This document shows positions 9,182 to 17,506 of a stretch of 64,000 nucleotides of DNA, piece after piece. Within the stretch, counting starts at the first letter, position 1. Every line of letters starts with the position of its first letter. A program made the position numbers and the translations under genes. Source of the stretch: an uncultured Isosphaeraceae bacterium (lineage in GTDB: Bacteria > Planctomycetota > Planctomycetia > Isosphaerales > Isosphaeraceae). Under the pieces are notes generated by a model that was not told the origin of the DNA, did no database searches, and was given only the letters and a program-made list of their open reading frames with translations. The stretch lies in assembly GCA_945957605.1 (NCBI GenBank), contig CAMFLR010000012.1, positions 62,001-126,000 of the forward strand, given 5' to 3'.

Positions 9182-9868
9182 TTACCTTTGAACAAACTCT
9201 CCGACTTTCATAAGCATCGCGAGGAGAACGGCTAGGCCGATCCAAAGGACGCCGAGCCACCGTCCTGCGCGTTCAATCCAGCCGCTGGGCCGGCGCCATC
9301 GCCCCGATGCGAAGATCACGTACCAGCCGATGATGATGGCGACTGCAACCGACGGGGAAATCCCGGTCGGAAACTGTTCCAGAAAGGTACTCCGGAGCCA
9401 TTCCGCGACCGGAGGATGATAGCCGATATTGTCGTATCGAATGAACGGCGGCGACGGCAATTGGACCGCAGATTTGGGGCGAGTGAGATAGGCTAACACC
9501 CAGCAGTAAACGTCTTCAACGACGTGAAACGCATACGCCGCGAGCGCTGCGAAACACGCGACCGTTCCAGGTTGGCTGGCGATCCGGCGAATCGGCGGCC
9601 GGGGTCGTCGAAGGCGAAGGATTAGCAGAGCCACGGTGAGCGATAACGCAAATGGGATCGTCCACGAGGCGGCGATCTCGATCGCCTGAAAGATTCGACG
9701 ATTGGGACTCAGCACCTGGTCCGGATGGAGACCTACCATCACAGTGCACCAGCGCGGAGAGTCCCAACCGCGTATCGAGACGAGCCCGACGGCGATTGCT
9801 CCAATCAACGCCAACGCGTCGGCAACGGAAAACGGACGTTCTTTATCTGAAGTTAATGACATTTGCAT
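9182..9868 (-). CDS. hypothetical membrane protein, paralogue P1 of three
   Basis: Unrecognised integral membrane protein of 228 residues, homologous along its length to those at 10182 and 13428. Shared blocks are PFSVADALALIGAIAVG, IRGWDSPRWC, SWTIPFALSLTVALLILR, RRPRP..R, ACFA, YLTRP.SA..LPSPPF, SPSVAV and GRWR...WI.RAGRWLG. Four or five hydrophobic helices are visible, with the conserved LPSPPF box in a loop. Its upstream region differs from the other two copies: the shared upstream block is displaced by roughly 195 bases and no good ribosome site precedes ATG 9868 or 9862, so expression may be altered. Confidence 0.7.
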   Translation of the reverse strand: MQMSLTSDKERPFSVADALALIGAIAVGLVSIRGWDSPRWCTVMVGLHPDQVLSPNRRIFQAIEIAASWTIPFALSLTVALLILRLRRPRPPIRRIASQPGTVACFAALAAYAFHVVEDVYCWVLAYLTRPKSAVQLPSPPFIRYDNIGYHPPVAEWLRSTFLEQFPTGISPSVAVAIIIGWYVIFASGRWRRPSGWIERAGRWLGVLWIGLAVLLAMLMKVGEFVQR

Positions 9869-9951
9869 AGGATGCGTCCATCAGTTATCCGATTGGCTCA
9901 TGCAGGAACTCAGGGTGGTGAGCGGTATTCTTACCTATGTCGGCCTTTTCT

Positions 9952-10028
9952 GGGTGCCACTGGTTGTACTCAACCAGTGTGCTTGACGTCACTTAGGGCA
10001 CACTGGTGGCGTACCACCAGTGGCACCC
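9952..10028. repeat. family C palindromic repeat, copy C1
   Basis: GGGTGCCACTGG (9952-9963) is the exact inverse of CCAGTGGCACCC (10017-10028). Inside are a second pair (CCAGTGTGC / GCACACTGG) and CTGGTGGCGTACCACCAG. It lies in the extra DNA that separates paralogue P1 from its conserved upstream block. Confidence 0.85.
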
Positions 10029-10077
10029 GACAATCTGATTTCGACCACCACCCCGAAACCCATTATGAGCGATCCGA

Positions 10078-10150
10078 TTTTGCCCGACTGCGATGCCGTT
10101 CATCGTCGTCGACCCTTCGACCCGTTTCGAGATTTGACTTCAACCCTACT
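10078..10150 (-). promoter_or_regulatory. conserved upstream block of the paralogue family, displaced copy
   Basis: The sequence around CTGCGATGCCGTTCATCGTC is nearly identical to the blocks at 10886 and 14143. Here it is about 215 bases from the P1 start instead of about 20, with a family C repeat between. Probably the ancestral promoter/leader region of P1. Confidence 0.5.
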
Positions 10151-10181
10151 CAAGCGAACCTGGACTATTCGATAAACTCAG

Positions 10182-10865
10182 TTAAATTATGAATCGATAT
10201 AGGTACGTGAGTATCACAAAGGCGATTGCCAAAGCGATCCAGAAAGCACCCAGCCAACGTCCCGAGCGATCGATCCAGTCTGTGGGCCTACGCCATCGTC
10301 CGCACGCAATGAGAACGCACCAACCAACCGCGATAGGGACGGCAACCGATGGGGAGATGCTGAACGGAAACAATTCCAAAAGATTATCGTGGAGCCACAA
10401 GCCGATCGAGCGCGATATACGCCTGGGATTGTCGAATCGCACGAAGGGAGGCGACGGCAAATGAACCGCGGATTGCGGACGGGTGAGATAGGCCATCGCG
10501 TCATAAAAAATCGCCCCACTGACGTGATACACGCATGCCGCAAGCGTTGCGAAGCAAGCAATGGTTCCGGGTTGGCGGGTGATCCGGCGAATCGAAGGGC
10601 GAGGCCGTCGAAAGCGGAGAGCGAGCAGGGCGACCGTCAGCGATAATCCGAATGGGATCGTCCATGAGACACCAACTTGAATCGTGTGGAGGATGAGGCG
10701 AGCGGGGCTCACCGTCCGGCCTCTTGAGCTGTACATCCAAAGAGGGCACCAGAGCGGCGAATCCCAACCGCGTATCAAAGCCAGCCCAACGGCCGCCGCT
10801 CCAATCAACACCAATGCGTCGGCGACAGAGAACGGGCGTTTCGAAGGGATTCGCGCGGAATTCAT
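10182..10865 (-). CDS. hypothetical membrane protein, paralogue P2 of three
   Basis: The 227-residue membrane protein aligns without large gaps to P1 and P3: PFSVADALVLIGAAAVG, IRGWDSPLWC, SWTIPFGLSLTVALLALR, FRRPRPSIRRI, YLTRPQSAVHLPSPPF, SPSVAV and GRWRRPTDWIDRSGRWLGAFWIALA. The middle loop and the region after LPSPPF are the most divergent. ATG 10865 has GGAG about 9 bases upstream and the conserved family block 20 bases upstream, so this looks like an intact copy. Function unknown. The charged C-terminal end of each TM pair (RRPRP, GRWRR) suggests a fixed membrane topology. Confidence 0.72.
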   Translation of the reverse strand: MNSARIPSKRPFSVADALVLIGAAAVGLALIRGWDSPLWCPLWMYSSRGRTVSPARLILHTIQVGVSWTIPFGLSLTVALLALRFRRPRPSIRRITRQPGTIACFATLAACVYHVSGAIFYDAMAYLTRPQSAVHLPSPPFVRFDNPRRISRSIGLWLHDNLLELFPFSISPSVAVPIAVGWCVLIACGRWRRPTDWIDRSGRWLGAFWIALAIAFVILTYLYRFII

Positions 10866-10885
10866 TCGCGTTGTCTCCGACGTTG

Positions 10886-10955
10886 CTCGGCTGCGATGCC
10901 GTTCATCGTCGTCGATCCGTCCGCCATTTTCGAGACTTGGCTCGAATGTATTGTG
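10886..10955 (-). promoter_or_regulatory. conserved upstream block of paralogue P2
   Basis: About 65-70 bases starting 20 bases upstream of ATG 10865 match the regions upstream of P1 and P3, with the core CTGCGATGCCGTTCATCGTC. It contains an in-frame mini-ORF (MADGSTTMNGIAAEQ...) whose TGA overlaps the P2 start as ATGA, so a leader peptide or coupled translation is possible. Confidence 0.5.
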
Positions 10956-11040
10956 TATCCAAGCGGACCGTAGCCGCGCAACGACAAGAGAGCGAGCAGC
11001 GTGAAGGTCGCCCGTTTCGAATGAGTCTGCGTCGAAGCGG

Positions 11041-11087
11041 CGCCTCTTGCGGCTTCGCCGCCCAGGTTCGAGAACCTGGGTTACCCA
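11041..11087 (+). repeat. family A hairpin repeat, copy A2
   Basis: CGCCTCTTGCGGCTTCGCCG, then CCAGGTTCGAGAACCTGG and TTACCC. Same orientation as the other five A copies. It lies just downstream of the glycosidase gene that ends at 11137. Confidence 0.75.
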
Positions 11088-11136
11088 TTTGGTGCAACTG
11101 ATTCATGGCGACGAAGAATCGCCCTGAGAATCATTT

Positions 11137-12057
11137 TCACGGTGTTTGCGAGGCGTCGGGAATTGCCTGGGCGAAGATGCCGAGATGATTCGCGATGGGT
11201 CGTTCCCGACCCGGTATGCGCGTGTGGATCGGCGAATTGAGGACCGACGCACGTCCATCATTGTCTCGCGTCACGAGCGTGCTCGATCCGCCGCCGTCGA
11301 GATTCAATGCGGTTCGCCCGCCGTGGGCTATGATCGTGTTAGCCAGCTCGGGGAGAGTCATCCCTTCGCTGTAATTCGGCTGGCGACCATCGACCACGAC
11401 CAGCAATAGGCGCTTACCACTTGCATCGAGTGCGACAGCCGTGCGCGGCTCTCGAGTTTCCCACGAAGCTGGGCCGCCCGAGTAGCGTCCGTCTCGGACA
11501 AATATCCCCATTCCTGAAACGGCGTGAAGTGCATCGGCACAATCTCCACCAATTGTTGCGCGATTTCCTTCAGATATGAACAGCGTATTGAATCCAGATT
11601 TTTCGTTCGAATACTTGCGCCCTTGCGAAATCGACAAACCATCAACACTCACCGGATCGCCGACGTGAGGATAAAAGTCGAGTGGACCGTTCGAATACCA
11701 AGGGTGGAAGAACCCCGCATTAATCGCCAGTTGTACGCCAAATCGATTTGCGAACTGCGACGTGGTCGAGGCTCGAAGATCGCGTCCCTCCGCGGGCTCG
11801 CCGGGAGTGACCAGGAAACGTATGCCCGGGTCGCTGAGGTCGATCGAGACGATGTGAACCACAATCGGCCTGGGAGAGCGATGATTCTCGCGTGTGTATG
11901 TAATGCCGCGAAAAAGAGTTGTCTGGATTGGGTCGGGAGCAGGGCGGTGAAAATACCAGCAGAAATAACCTCCGATCGAAATCGCCGTCAGCGTGACCAA
12001 TGCGGCGAGTGCACCCAAGGCCACTCGCCAACGGCGATTTTGGAGGAGGTTTTTCAT
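11137..12057 (-). CDS. membrane-anchored NAGPA-type phosphodiester glycosidase-like protein
   Basis: The 306-residue protein has one N-terminal membrane helix (ALGALAALVTLTAISIGGYF) and then a domain of the NAGPA/DUF2233 family. The diagnostic stretches are LAINAGFFHPWYSNG, ALHAVSGMGIFVRDG, REPRTAVALDASGKRLLLVVVDG, TLPELANTIIAHGG and ALNLDGGGSSTLV. The family includes enzymes that remove N-acetylglucosamine from phosphodiesters and glycan-processing proteins of bacterial envelopes. The ATG at 12057 is preferred to a TTG at 12075, which adds only six residues. Flanked by unrelated genes; probably its own unit. Confidence 0.85.
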   Translation of the reverse strand: MKNLLQNRRWRVALGALAALVTLTAISIGGYFCWYFHRPAPDPIQTTLFRGITYTRENHRSPRPIVVHIVSIDLSDPGIRFLVTPGEPAEGRDLRASTTSQFANRFGVQLAINAGFFHPWYSNGPLDFYPHVGDPVSVDGLSISQGRKYSNEKSGFNTLFISEGNRATIGGDCADALHAVSGMGIFVRDGRYSGGPASWETREPRTAVALDASGKRLLLVVVDGRQPNYSEGMTLPELANTIIAHGGRTALNLDGGGSSTLVTRDNDGRASVLNSPIHTRIPGRERPIANHLGIFAQAIPDASQTP

Positions 12058-12138
12058 GCGACGATTCGTCGTCAACTAACCGAGACCGGATGCGATCACA
12101 CAGAGACCGTAGTTTACCGGTCTCGATTGCGTCCTCAA

Positions 12139-13071
12139 TCAGAAACTATCGGACGAGATCACTTCGCCACCGGCACGCGTGCTGAGCGCCTGCCAGGTGA
12201 TGACGCTGATCGCATCCTTGACGAACCGTACCGAGCCATCGCACATCAAGGCATTAACACCGCCTGGATGTCGGCTGCGGGCGCCGATGTAATTCGAGGG
12301 CTGGTTGGCGACGGCGGTGTCGTTGATGCAGGGATAATTCCGCACGGGATCGTTGCCGCAGCTTCCGACGTCCGGCACTTTGCTGTTGGGTGGAAGCTTC
12401 GCGGTGATCTGATAGCAGGCAGTGTCATCGCTCCAGATTCGGCCACGACGATCGGCGATGCCGTTGAGTGGGCTCGGGGTTTGAAGCATTTCCATCAAGG
12501 CGAGCGTGTTGCTCGTTCCATCGGAGATTTCGGCGAAGCTGGCGCCGAATCTGAGATAGAAGGCACCGAGCCCGGGAAGTGGATTGAGGAAGACGTTGGG
12601 ACCCCAATTCACCCCGTAATTTCCCTTGTAGTCGGTGGGAGCACCAGCGCCGGCACCTGTGAAAAGCTGAGGGGCATCGGATGGGCAATTCCAGACGCTG
12701 ATCGAGGTGTTGCGCGTCGTGGAATTATCGGCCGCGCTAAAGATCAGGTTTGCATTGTAAGAGGCGTAAACGACGCCCTGTTCGAGGAAGGGCAGAACGG
12801 CAACGCAAAACGGTTGGCGATACGGGTTCGTGCCATAATTCGCGCTCGCTGGATCGCGACCCTGCGCGCCGTTGGGGAAGCGTCCGTGGATGTCGGCGTA
12901 GTTGTGGAGGGCGAGACCCATCTGCTTGAGATTATTTGTACACTGAATTCGACGTGCAGCTTCGCGCGCTGCCTGAACGGCCGGTAAGAGCAACGCAATA
13001 AGTACCGCGATGATCGCGATCACCACCAACAGCTCGATAAGTGTAAAGCCAGCGCGAACACGATGACGCAT
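12139..13071 (-). CDS. DUF1559 protein with type IV prepilin-like N-terminus, second copy
   Basis: The 310-residue protein starts [20 protein letters not shown] with the prepilin cleavage site after Gly and the usual hydrophobic helix, followed by [20 protein letters not shown] and [14 protein letters not shown]. The DUF1559 body ends with [20 protein letters not shown] and [10 protein letters not shown]. It differs from the 3101 copy in the middle, as is usual for this variable family. GAGG lies 7 bases before ATG 13071. No neighbouring secretion genes are in the window. Confidence 0.93.
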   Translation of the reverse strand: MRHRVRAGFTLIELLVVIAIIAVLIALLLPAVQAAREAARRIQCTNNLKQMGLALHNYADIHGRFPNGAQGRDPASANYGTNPYRQPFCVAVLPFLEQGVVYASYNANLIFSAADNSTTRNTSISVWNCPSDAPQLFTGAGAGAPTDYKGNYGVNWGPNVFLNPLPGLGAFYLRFGASFAEISDGTSNTLALMEMLQTPSPLNGIADRRGRIWSDDTACYQITAKLPPNSKVPDVGSCGNDPVRNYPCINDTAVANQPSNYIGARSRHPGGVNALMCDGSVRFVKDAISVITWQALSTRAGGEVISSDSF

Positions 13072-13427
13072 GAACGAACCTCGGAGAGAAATAGAAAACG
13101 CGAGCCCAGGCCACTCACATGGTGGCGGGCGACGATTCAACAGCCGAGACGGATTCTGGACGCCGATTCGGTATAGCTCGCCAACCCCGACGAGCATGGA
13201 AAACCACAAACGTTTTGACCCGAGAACGTGCAACCAGCCTACGTTTTTGGGGTGCTCTTACCGCTCAGGCGAAATACAGGCGCAAAAGCAAACCTCGCAC
13301 AAGTATGTACAATACCAGTTTCGTGCATATTTCGCAAAGCCCTGCCGGCTTGCAATGATGCATTTTTCGGAATCTTGTGTTTTCCAAACAGCGTAGCCAA
13401 TTTTCAGCGAAACGTAGACCGCCATGA

Positions 13428-14123
13428 TTAATACATGAATTTCCGGAGTTCCGTGAGGATCGCTAGCACGACGGCGAGCGCAATCCAAAAAGCGCCCAAC
13501 CAACGCCCTGCGCGATCAATCCAGTCGACGGCAGGGCGCCATCGCCCGCCTGCGCGGAGTACGCACCAGGCGATAGTGATCGCAACGGCAACCGATGGAG
13601 AGACGACGGGCGGAAACGACTCCAGAAGACTATCTCGAAGCCACTCCCCAGCGGGCGGATGATAGCTACGGTCGTCGTATCGCATGAACGGAGGTGAGGG
13701 CAAATGGATCGCAGATTGAGGTCGTGTGAGATAGCCCAGCACCCAGCAGAAAGTGGTCTTAGTCATTTGAAATGCGAACGCCAAGAGCGTGGCGAAACAG
13801 GCAACCGCTCCGGGTTGGCGAATAATTTGGCGAGATTTTGGCCGAGGTCGCCGGAAACGAAGGATGAACAGGGCGACTGTCAGAGACAACGCGAAAGGAA
13901 TCGCCCACGAAGCGCCGACAGTAGCCACCTCAACGACGCGACCAGCGGGAGTTAACGCGTTGAACGCCCATACGCCCAATCCCCCGCGGTTGCACCATTT
14001 TGGAGAATCCCAGCCGCGTATTGAGGCGAACCCGACCGCCATTGCGGCGATCAACACCAGAGTGTCTGCGAGCGAAAACGGACGATCTGCAACGCGTTTC
14101 GCGACGATTGGCGCAGGAGTCAT
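13428..14123 (-). CDS. hypothetical membrane protein, paralogue P3 of three
   Basis: 231-residue homologue of P1 and P2: RPFSLADTLVLIAAMAVG, IRGWDSPKWC, SWAIPFALSLTVALFILRFRRPRP, YLTRPQSAIHLPSPPF, SPSVAVAI and GRWRPAVDWIDRAGRWLGAFWIALA. An in-frame ATG at 14141 exists. The ATG at 14123 is chosen because GGAG lies 8 bases upstream and the conserved upstream block then starts 19 bases away, as in P2. It is separated from P1/P2 by the glycosidase-like and DUF1559 genes, so the family spread by duplication with rearrangement or insertion. Confidence 0.72.
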   Translation of the reverse strand: MTPAPIVAKRVADRPFSLADTLVLIAAMAVGFASIRGWDSPKWCNRGGLGVWAFNALTPAGRVVEVATVGASWAIPFALSLTVALFILRFRRPRPKSRQIIRQPGAVACFATLLAFAFQMTKTTFCWVLGYLTRPQSAIHLPSPPFMRYDDRSYHPPAGEWLRDSLLESFPPVVSPSVAVAITIAWCVLRAGGRWRPAVDWIDRAGRWLGAFWIALAVVLAILTELRKFMY

Positions 14124-14142
14124 CCGTGTGTTCTCCAGCATT

Positions 14143-14210
14143 CTCGGCTGTGATGCCGTTCATCGTCGTCGATCCGTCCACCTTTTTCGAGGCTTGGCCC
14201 GACTGTATCA
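14143..14210 (-). promoter_or_regulatory. conserved upstream block of paralogue P3
   Basis: CTGTGATGCCGTTCATCGTC and the following 45 or so bases match the blocks upstream of P1 and P2. The reading frame GSTTMNGITAE is conserved here too, but it continues into the P3 gene region in another frame. Confidence 0.5.
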
Positions 14211-14267
14211 TGTATTCGTGCGACTGCCTGATTTCGTCGGCCTCGTAATCCTACCGAAAGACGCTGA

Positions 14268-16382
14268 ATGTCCACTCCACTCCACGCCATGCCGGTGATG
14301 CTGGGGGTGTTGGCCGTTTTGGCCATCGCCTACCGATATTACTCCGCGTTTCTCGCCGCCAAGGCTGCTGCGCTCGACCCGAACGCGATTACGCCCGCTC
14401 ACGAATTCAACGACGGCCAGAATTTTCACCCGACGAATCGCTGGGTGCTGTTCGGCCACCACTTCGCCGCAATCTCCGGCGCGGGCCCGCTGATTGGGCC
14501 AGTGTTGGCGATCCAGTTCGGCTACATGCCAGGGCTGATCTGGCTGGTTGTGGGCGTTTGTCTCGCGGGCGCCGTGCAGGACATGATGGTGCTCGCCGCT
14601 TCAACCCGGCGCGGCGGGAAGAGCCTGGCTGGAATCGCCAGGGAAGAAATCGGTGGCGTGGCAGGTACGGCCACTGCGGTTGCGATTCTTTATGTGATCA
14701 TTATTGCACTCGCTGGTTTGGGGATTGTCGTCGTCAAGGCGCTGGGTGGTGAGCGCGTGAAGATGGCGCCTGGCACGCGATTGGTTGCTCCGCTCGAACC
14801 TGGGAAGACGCTGGCCGAACGGACGGAGGGGAACGAGAAGGTCTATTCGATTCCGCCCGAGACGACTTTTGTTTACGGCAAGGGGGCAGGGGAGGAGCTG
14901 AAGTTCAGCGAGGGTTTTGATCTCGCGGTGCCAGCCGGAGAAACGCTCAAACCTGCCGAGGGAACAAGTGGAGTTGTTCTGCCTGCCAAGGCTGAACGGT
15001 TGGTGCCGGGAAGCTCGTGGGGGACGTTCACCATCGCGTGCACCGTGCCGATTGCCCTGGGCGTCGGCTGGTATATGTACCGTTTCCGCAAGGGGAAAGT
15101 GGTCGAGGCATCTTTGCTTGGCGCGATTGCGGTGCTCGGTGCAACAGTCGCTGGCGCGTTTGTGCCCAATTCGGTGATCGAGCCACTGTTTCAGCTTTCA
15201 CGAAATCAAACGATCTGGGCAATGGCGACGTATGGCTTCGTCGCGTCGATCTTGCCCGTGTGGCTCTTGCTCTGCCCGCGTGATTATATCTCGAGTTTCT
15301 TGAAGATCGGCACGATCGCGCTTCTGGTTGTTGGTGTGATCGTCGCCAATCCCAAGCTTGAAGCGCCGACGGTGAATCCGGTGTTCGCCTCGGGCGGCGG
15401 TCCTTATTTCAACGGGCCGATTTTCCCCTATGTGTTCATTTGCATCATGTGCGGAGCCATTTCCGGGTTCCATGCGCTCGTTTCATCGGGCACCACGCCC
15501 AAGATGATCAACAACGAGCGCGATATTCGGATGATCGGCTACGGCGCGATGTTGATTGAAGGCTTGGTGGGCGTGGTCGCCTTGATCGCGGCGGCGAGTC
15601 TGCCGAATGCGATGTATTACGACATCAATATCGATCTGGCACGAAAACCTCAGTTTCATCAGGCGCTAAAAACGCTTGAGGTCGATACCGACGGCGGCGA
15701 GTTGGTGGCGATCGAGAATGAGGTGCACGAGTCGCTGCATGGCCGGACGGGCGGCGCAGTGACCTTGGCGGTGGGCATGGCCCGCATTTTCACCAAGGCG
15801 ATGCCATCACTCAAGGGATTGATCAGTTACTGGTATCACTTCGCAATTATGTTCGAGGCTCTGTTCATATTGACAACCATCGACACCGGAACGCGCATCG
15901 GCCGGTTCATGGTTCAGGAGTTTCTAGGGAAAGTCTGGAAACCGCTGGGGAATCTCGATTGGTTACCAGCCTCGATTTTGGCGACAGCGCTGGTGACGTT
16001 CGGCTGGGTCTATTTCATCGTCACTGGCTCGGTCGAAACAATCTGGCCGATGTTCGGCATGGCGAACCAGTTGCTCGCGGTTATTGCGCTGACGATCGTG
16101 ACGACCGTGTTGTTCAATTCGGGGCGAGGCAAATACGCGCCGCTGACGATCTTGCCGATGCTGTTCGTGGCGACGACCACCACAACCACGGGTGTGATGG
16201 AAATCTCGGGCAAGTTTTATGCGATGACCAAGGCTCCTGCGACGGCTGTGCAAGGGTGGCTGAACATTGGTTTGACGCTGCTCTTGCTTGTTTGTGCGGT
16301 GATTATTTTGGTTTCGGCCGTGCAGAAGTGGGTGAGCGCGGGTTCGGCGAAGAAGTTGGTTGCTGCGGATGTTTTGGATTGA
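14268..16382 (+). CDS. cstA: carbon starvation protein CstA-family transporter
   Basis: The 704-residue, multi-helix inner-membrane protein matches CstA throughout: an N-terminal helix with [14 protein letters not shown], the motif [37 protein letters not shown], a central [27 protein letters not shown] and [20 protein letters not shown]. Family members take up peptides or pyruvate during carbon limitation. A roughly 90-residue hydrophilic insertion (from about [10 protein letters not shown] to RLVPGSSWG) sits in one loop and is not usual in enterobacterial CstA. It is transcribed on its own, and a family A repeat follows the stop. Confidence 0.92.
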   Translation: MSTPLHAMPVMLGVLAVLAIAYRYYSAFLAAKAAALDPNAITPAHEFNDGQNFHPTNRWVLFGHHFAAISGAGPLIGPVLAIQFGYMPGLIWLVVGVCLAGAVQDMMVLAASTRRGGKSLAGIAREEIGGVAGTATAVAILYVIIIALAGLGIVVVKALGGERVKMAPGTRLVAPLEPGKTLAERTEGNEKVYSIPPETTFVYGKGAGEELKFSEGFDLAVPAGETLKPAEGTSGVVLPAKAERLVPGSSWGTFTIACTVPIALGVGWYMYRFRKGKVVEASLLGAIAVLGATVAGAFVPNSVIEPLFQLSRNQTIWAMATYGFVASILPVWLLLCPRDYISSFLKIGTIALLVVGVIVANPKLEAPTVNPVFASGGGPYFNGPIFPYVFICIMCGAISGFHALVSSGTTPKMINNERDIRMIGYGAMLIEGLVGVVALIAAASLPNAMYYDINIDLARKPQFHQALKTLEVDTDGGELVAIENEVHESLHGRTGGAVTLAVGMARIFTKAMPSLKGLISYWYHFAIMFEALFILTTIDTGTRIGRFMVQEFLGKVWKPLGNLDWLPASILATALVTFGWVYFIVTGSVETIWPMFGMANQLLAVIALTIVTTVLFNSGRGKYAPLTILPMLFVATTTTTTGVMEISGKFYAMTKAPATAVQGWLNIGLTLLLLVCAVIILVSAVQKWVSAGSAKKLVAADVLD

Positions 16383-16486
16383 AGTCGTTTAAAACTGGGG
16401 TGGTCCCGGATCTCGATCCGGGGCCGCGCAGCGGCAAGAGTTCGCGTTGGATAAGGTTTCCGCTGGCTGGTCAGCATTTGAACCGA

Positions 16487-16532
16487 CGCCTCTTGCGGCT
16501 GCGCCGCTCAGGTTCGAGAACCTGAGCTACCC
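16487..16532 (+). repeat. family A hairpin repeat, copy A3
   Basis: CGCCTCTTGCGGCTGCGCCG, then TCAGGTTCGAGAACCTGA and GCTACCC, between cstA and the next gene. Confidence 0.75.
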
Positions 16533-16564
16533 GCTCGAAAAACTCTGATGAAAGTAAGGCGATC

Positions 16565-17026
16565 GTGTATATCGAGGATCTTGCTACTTACCAATTTCAC
16601 CTCCCTTTTTCATTTGAAGGCGTCCGATGCGTAGGCTGGCTAGACGCCTGGCATCGATACGAAATAGGCGAGCCGCCTGTCGGATTTGTAGAAAAGCTAG
16701 AGAGGATTGTTCTATATCGCACAGACGATGTTGATTTTCATGTGAATGTTGTGCGCGGGATTCACGAATGCAATTTATGCGGAAATGATATCGAGTACTT
16801 TAACGTCCATGCCGGTCGCCACTCACTTCTAGGGATATCCGAGATCTGGATTCCCGATACTCTCGGATGGTTCGCCTCTCCATCTCTCATCATCCATTAT
16901 GTCAAAGAGCACAAATATATACCTCCTCCGTCATTCGTGCAGGCGGTCGTAGAGATGCCCTTCCCGGATCATTTTTTAGGACAAGACGTGTACGACCGAT
17001 TTATGAGGGAAAAGATGGTGCAGTAG
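16565..17026 (+). CDS. hypothetical protein with CxxC motif
   Basis: 153 residues from a GTG at 16565 (AAGG 5-6 bases upstream). No signal or membrane segment. The N-terminal half contains VRCVGWLDAWHRYEIGEPP, the middle a CNLCG pair that could bind zinc, and after it a segment (HSLLGISEIWIPDTLGWFASPSLI) followed by HYVKEHKYIPP. I recall similar small cytoplasmic proteins scattered in planctomycetes and myxobacteria, sometimes suspected of being immunity-type proteins, but I cannot assign a family. Its base composition is more AT-rich than its neighbours, and it is surrounded by repeats, so recent acquisition is possible. Confidence 0.6.
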   Translation: MYIEDLATYQFHLPFSFEGVRCVGWLDAWHRYEIGEPPVGFVEKLERIVLYRTDDVDFHVNVVRGIHECNLCGNDIEYFNVHAGRHSLLGISEIWIPDTLGWFASPSLIIHYVKEHKYIPPPSFVQAVVEMPFPDHFLGQDVYDRFMREKMVQ

Positions 17027-17080
17027 ATCGATTCCTTTTATCCATGCATCAATAGCAGACGCCGGCTCCTACTCTGTTGA

Positions 17081-17127
17081 GGCCTCTTGCGGCTGCGCCG
17101 CTCAGGTTCGAGAACCTGAGCTACCCG
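17081..17127 (+). repeat. family A hairpin repeat, copy A4
   Basis: GGCCTCTTGCGGCTGCGCCG, then TCAGGTTCGAGAACCTGA and GCTACCC. Followed after about 12 bases by family B copy B2. Confidence 0.75.
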
Positions 17128-17138
17128 CTGACGCGGCC

Positions 17139-17316
17139 GGAGTAACGCAATCTGTATAAGATTGGGTGGCCTGGACAACTTGTTGTCCAGGTGGCGCAGC
17201 CACAGGAGAGCGAAGCGGGAAATTCTGCGACATCCTCTTGTCGCTTCGCGACCGGGACAACAAGTTGTCCCGGCCACCCTATTTTCACTTGCGCCCAATA
17301 CCAATTCCGTAACTCC
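17139..17316 (+). repeat. family B palindromic repeat, copy B2 (MITE-like)
   Basis: The outer ends GGAGTAACG and CGTAACTCC are near-inverted. The core starts GGGTGGCCTGGACAAC and ends GTCCCGGCCACCC, with the inner hairpins GTGGCGCAGCCAC and GTCGCTTCGCGAC. Confidence 0.85.
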
Positions 17317-17354
17317 TGTCAGTTGGGATATCAGACGCTTTTGGTAAACCAATG

Positions 17355-17398
17355 ACTCTTGCGGCTGCGCCGCTCAGGTTCGAGAACCTGAGCCACCC
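17355..17398 (+). repeat. family A hairpin repeat, copy A5
   Basis: CTCTTGCGGCTGCGCCGC, then TCAGGTTCGAGAACCTGA and GCCACCC. It closes an A-B-A cluster in the 17027-17440 gap. Confidence 0.75.
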
Positions 17399-17442
17399 TG
17401 CGTACGCGTAGTGATCATGAACGTCTCGCCAAAACAAGAACA

Positions 17443-17471
17443 GGCCGCGCTTCTGCATGAGAAGCGCGGCC
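17443..17471 (-). terminator. intrinsic terminator of the amino-acid permease gene
   Basis: GGCCGCGCTTC (17443-17453) pairs with GAAGCGCGGCC (17461-17471). On the minus strand the stem is followed by a T-rich tail (TGTTCTTGTTTTGG). Confidence 0.8.
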
Positions 17472-17506
17472 CGTTTCGCATTTTGAACAATCAGACTTCG
17501 ACTCGC

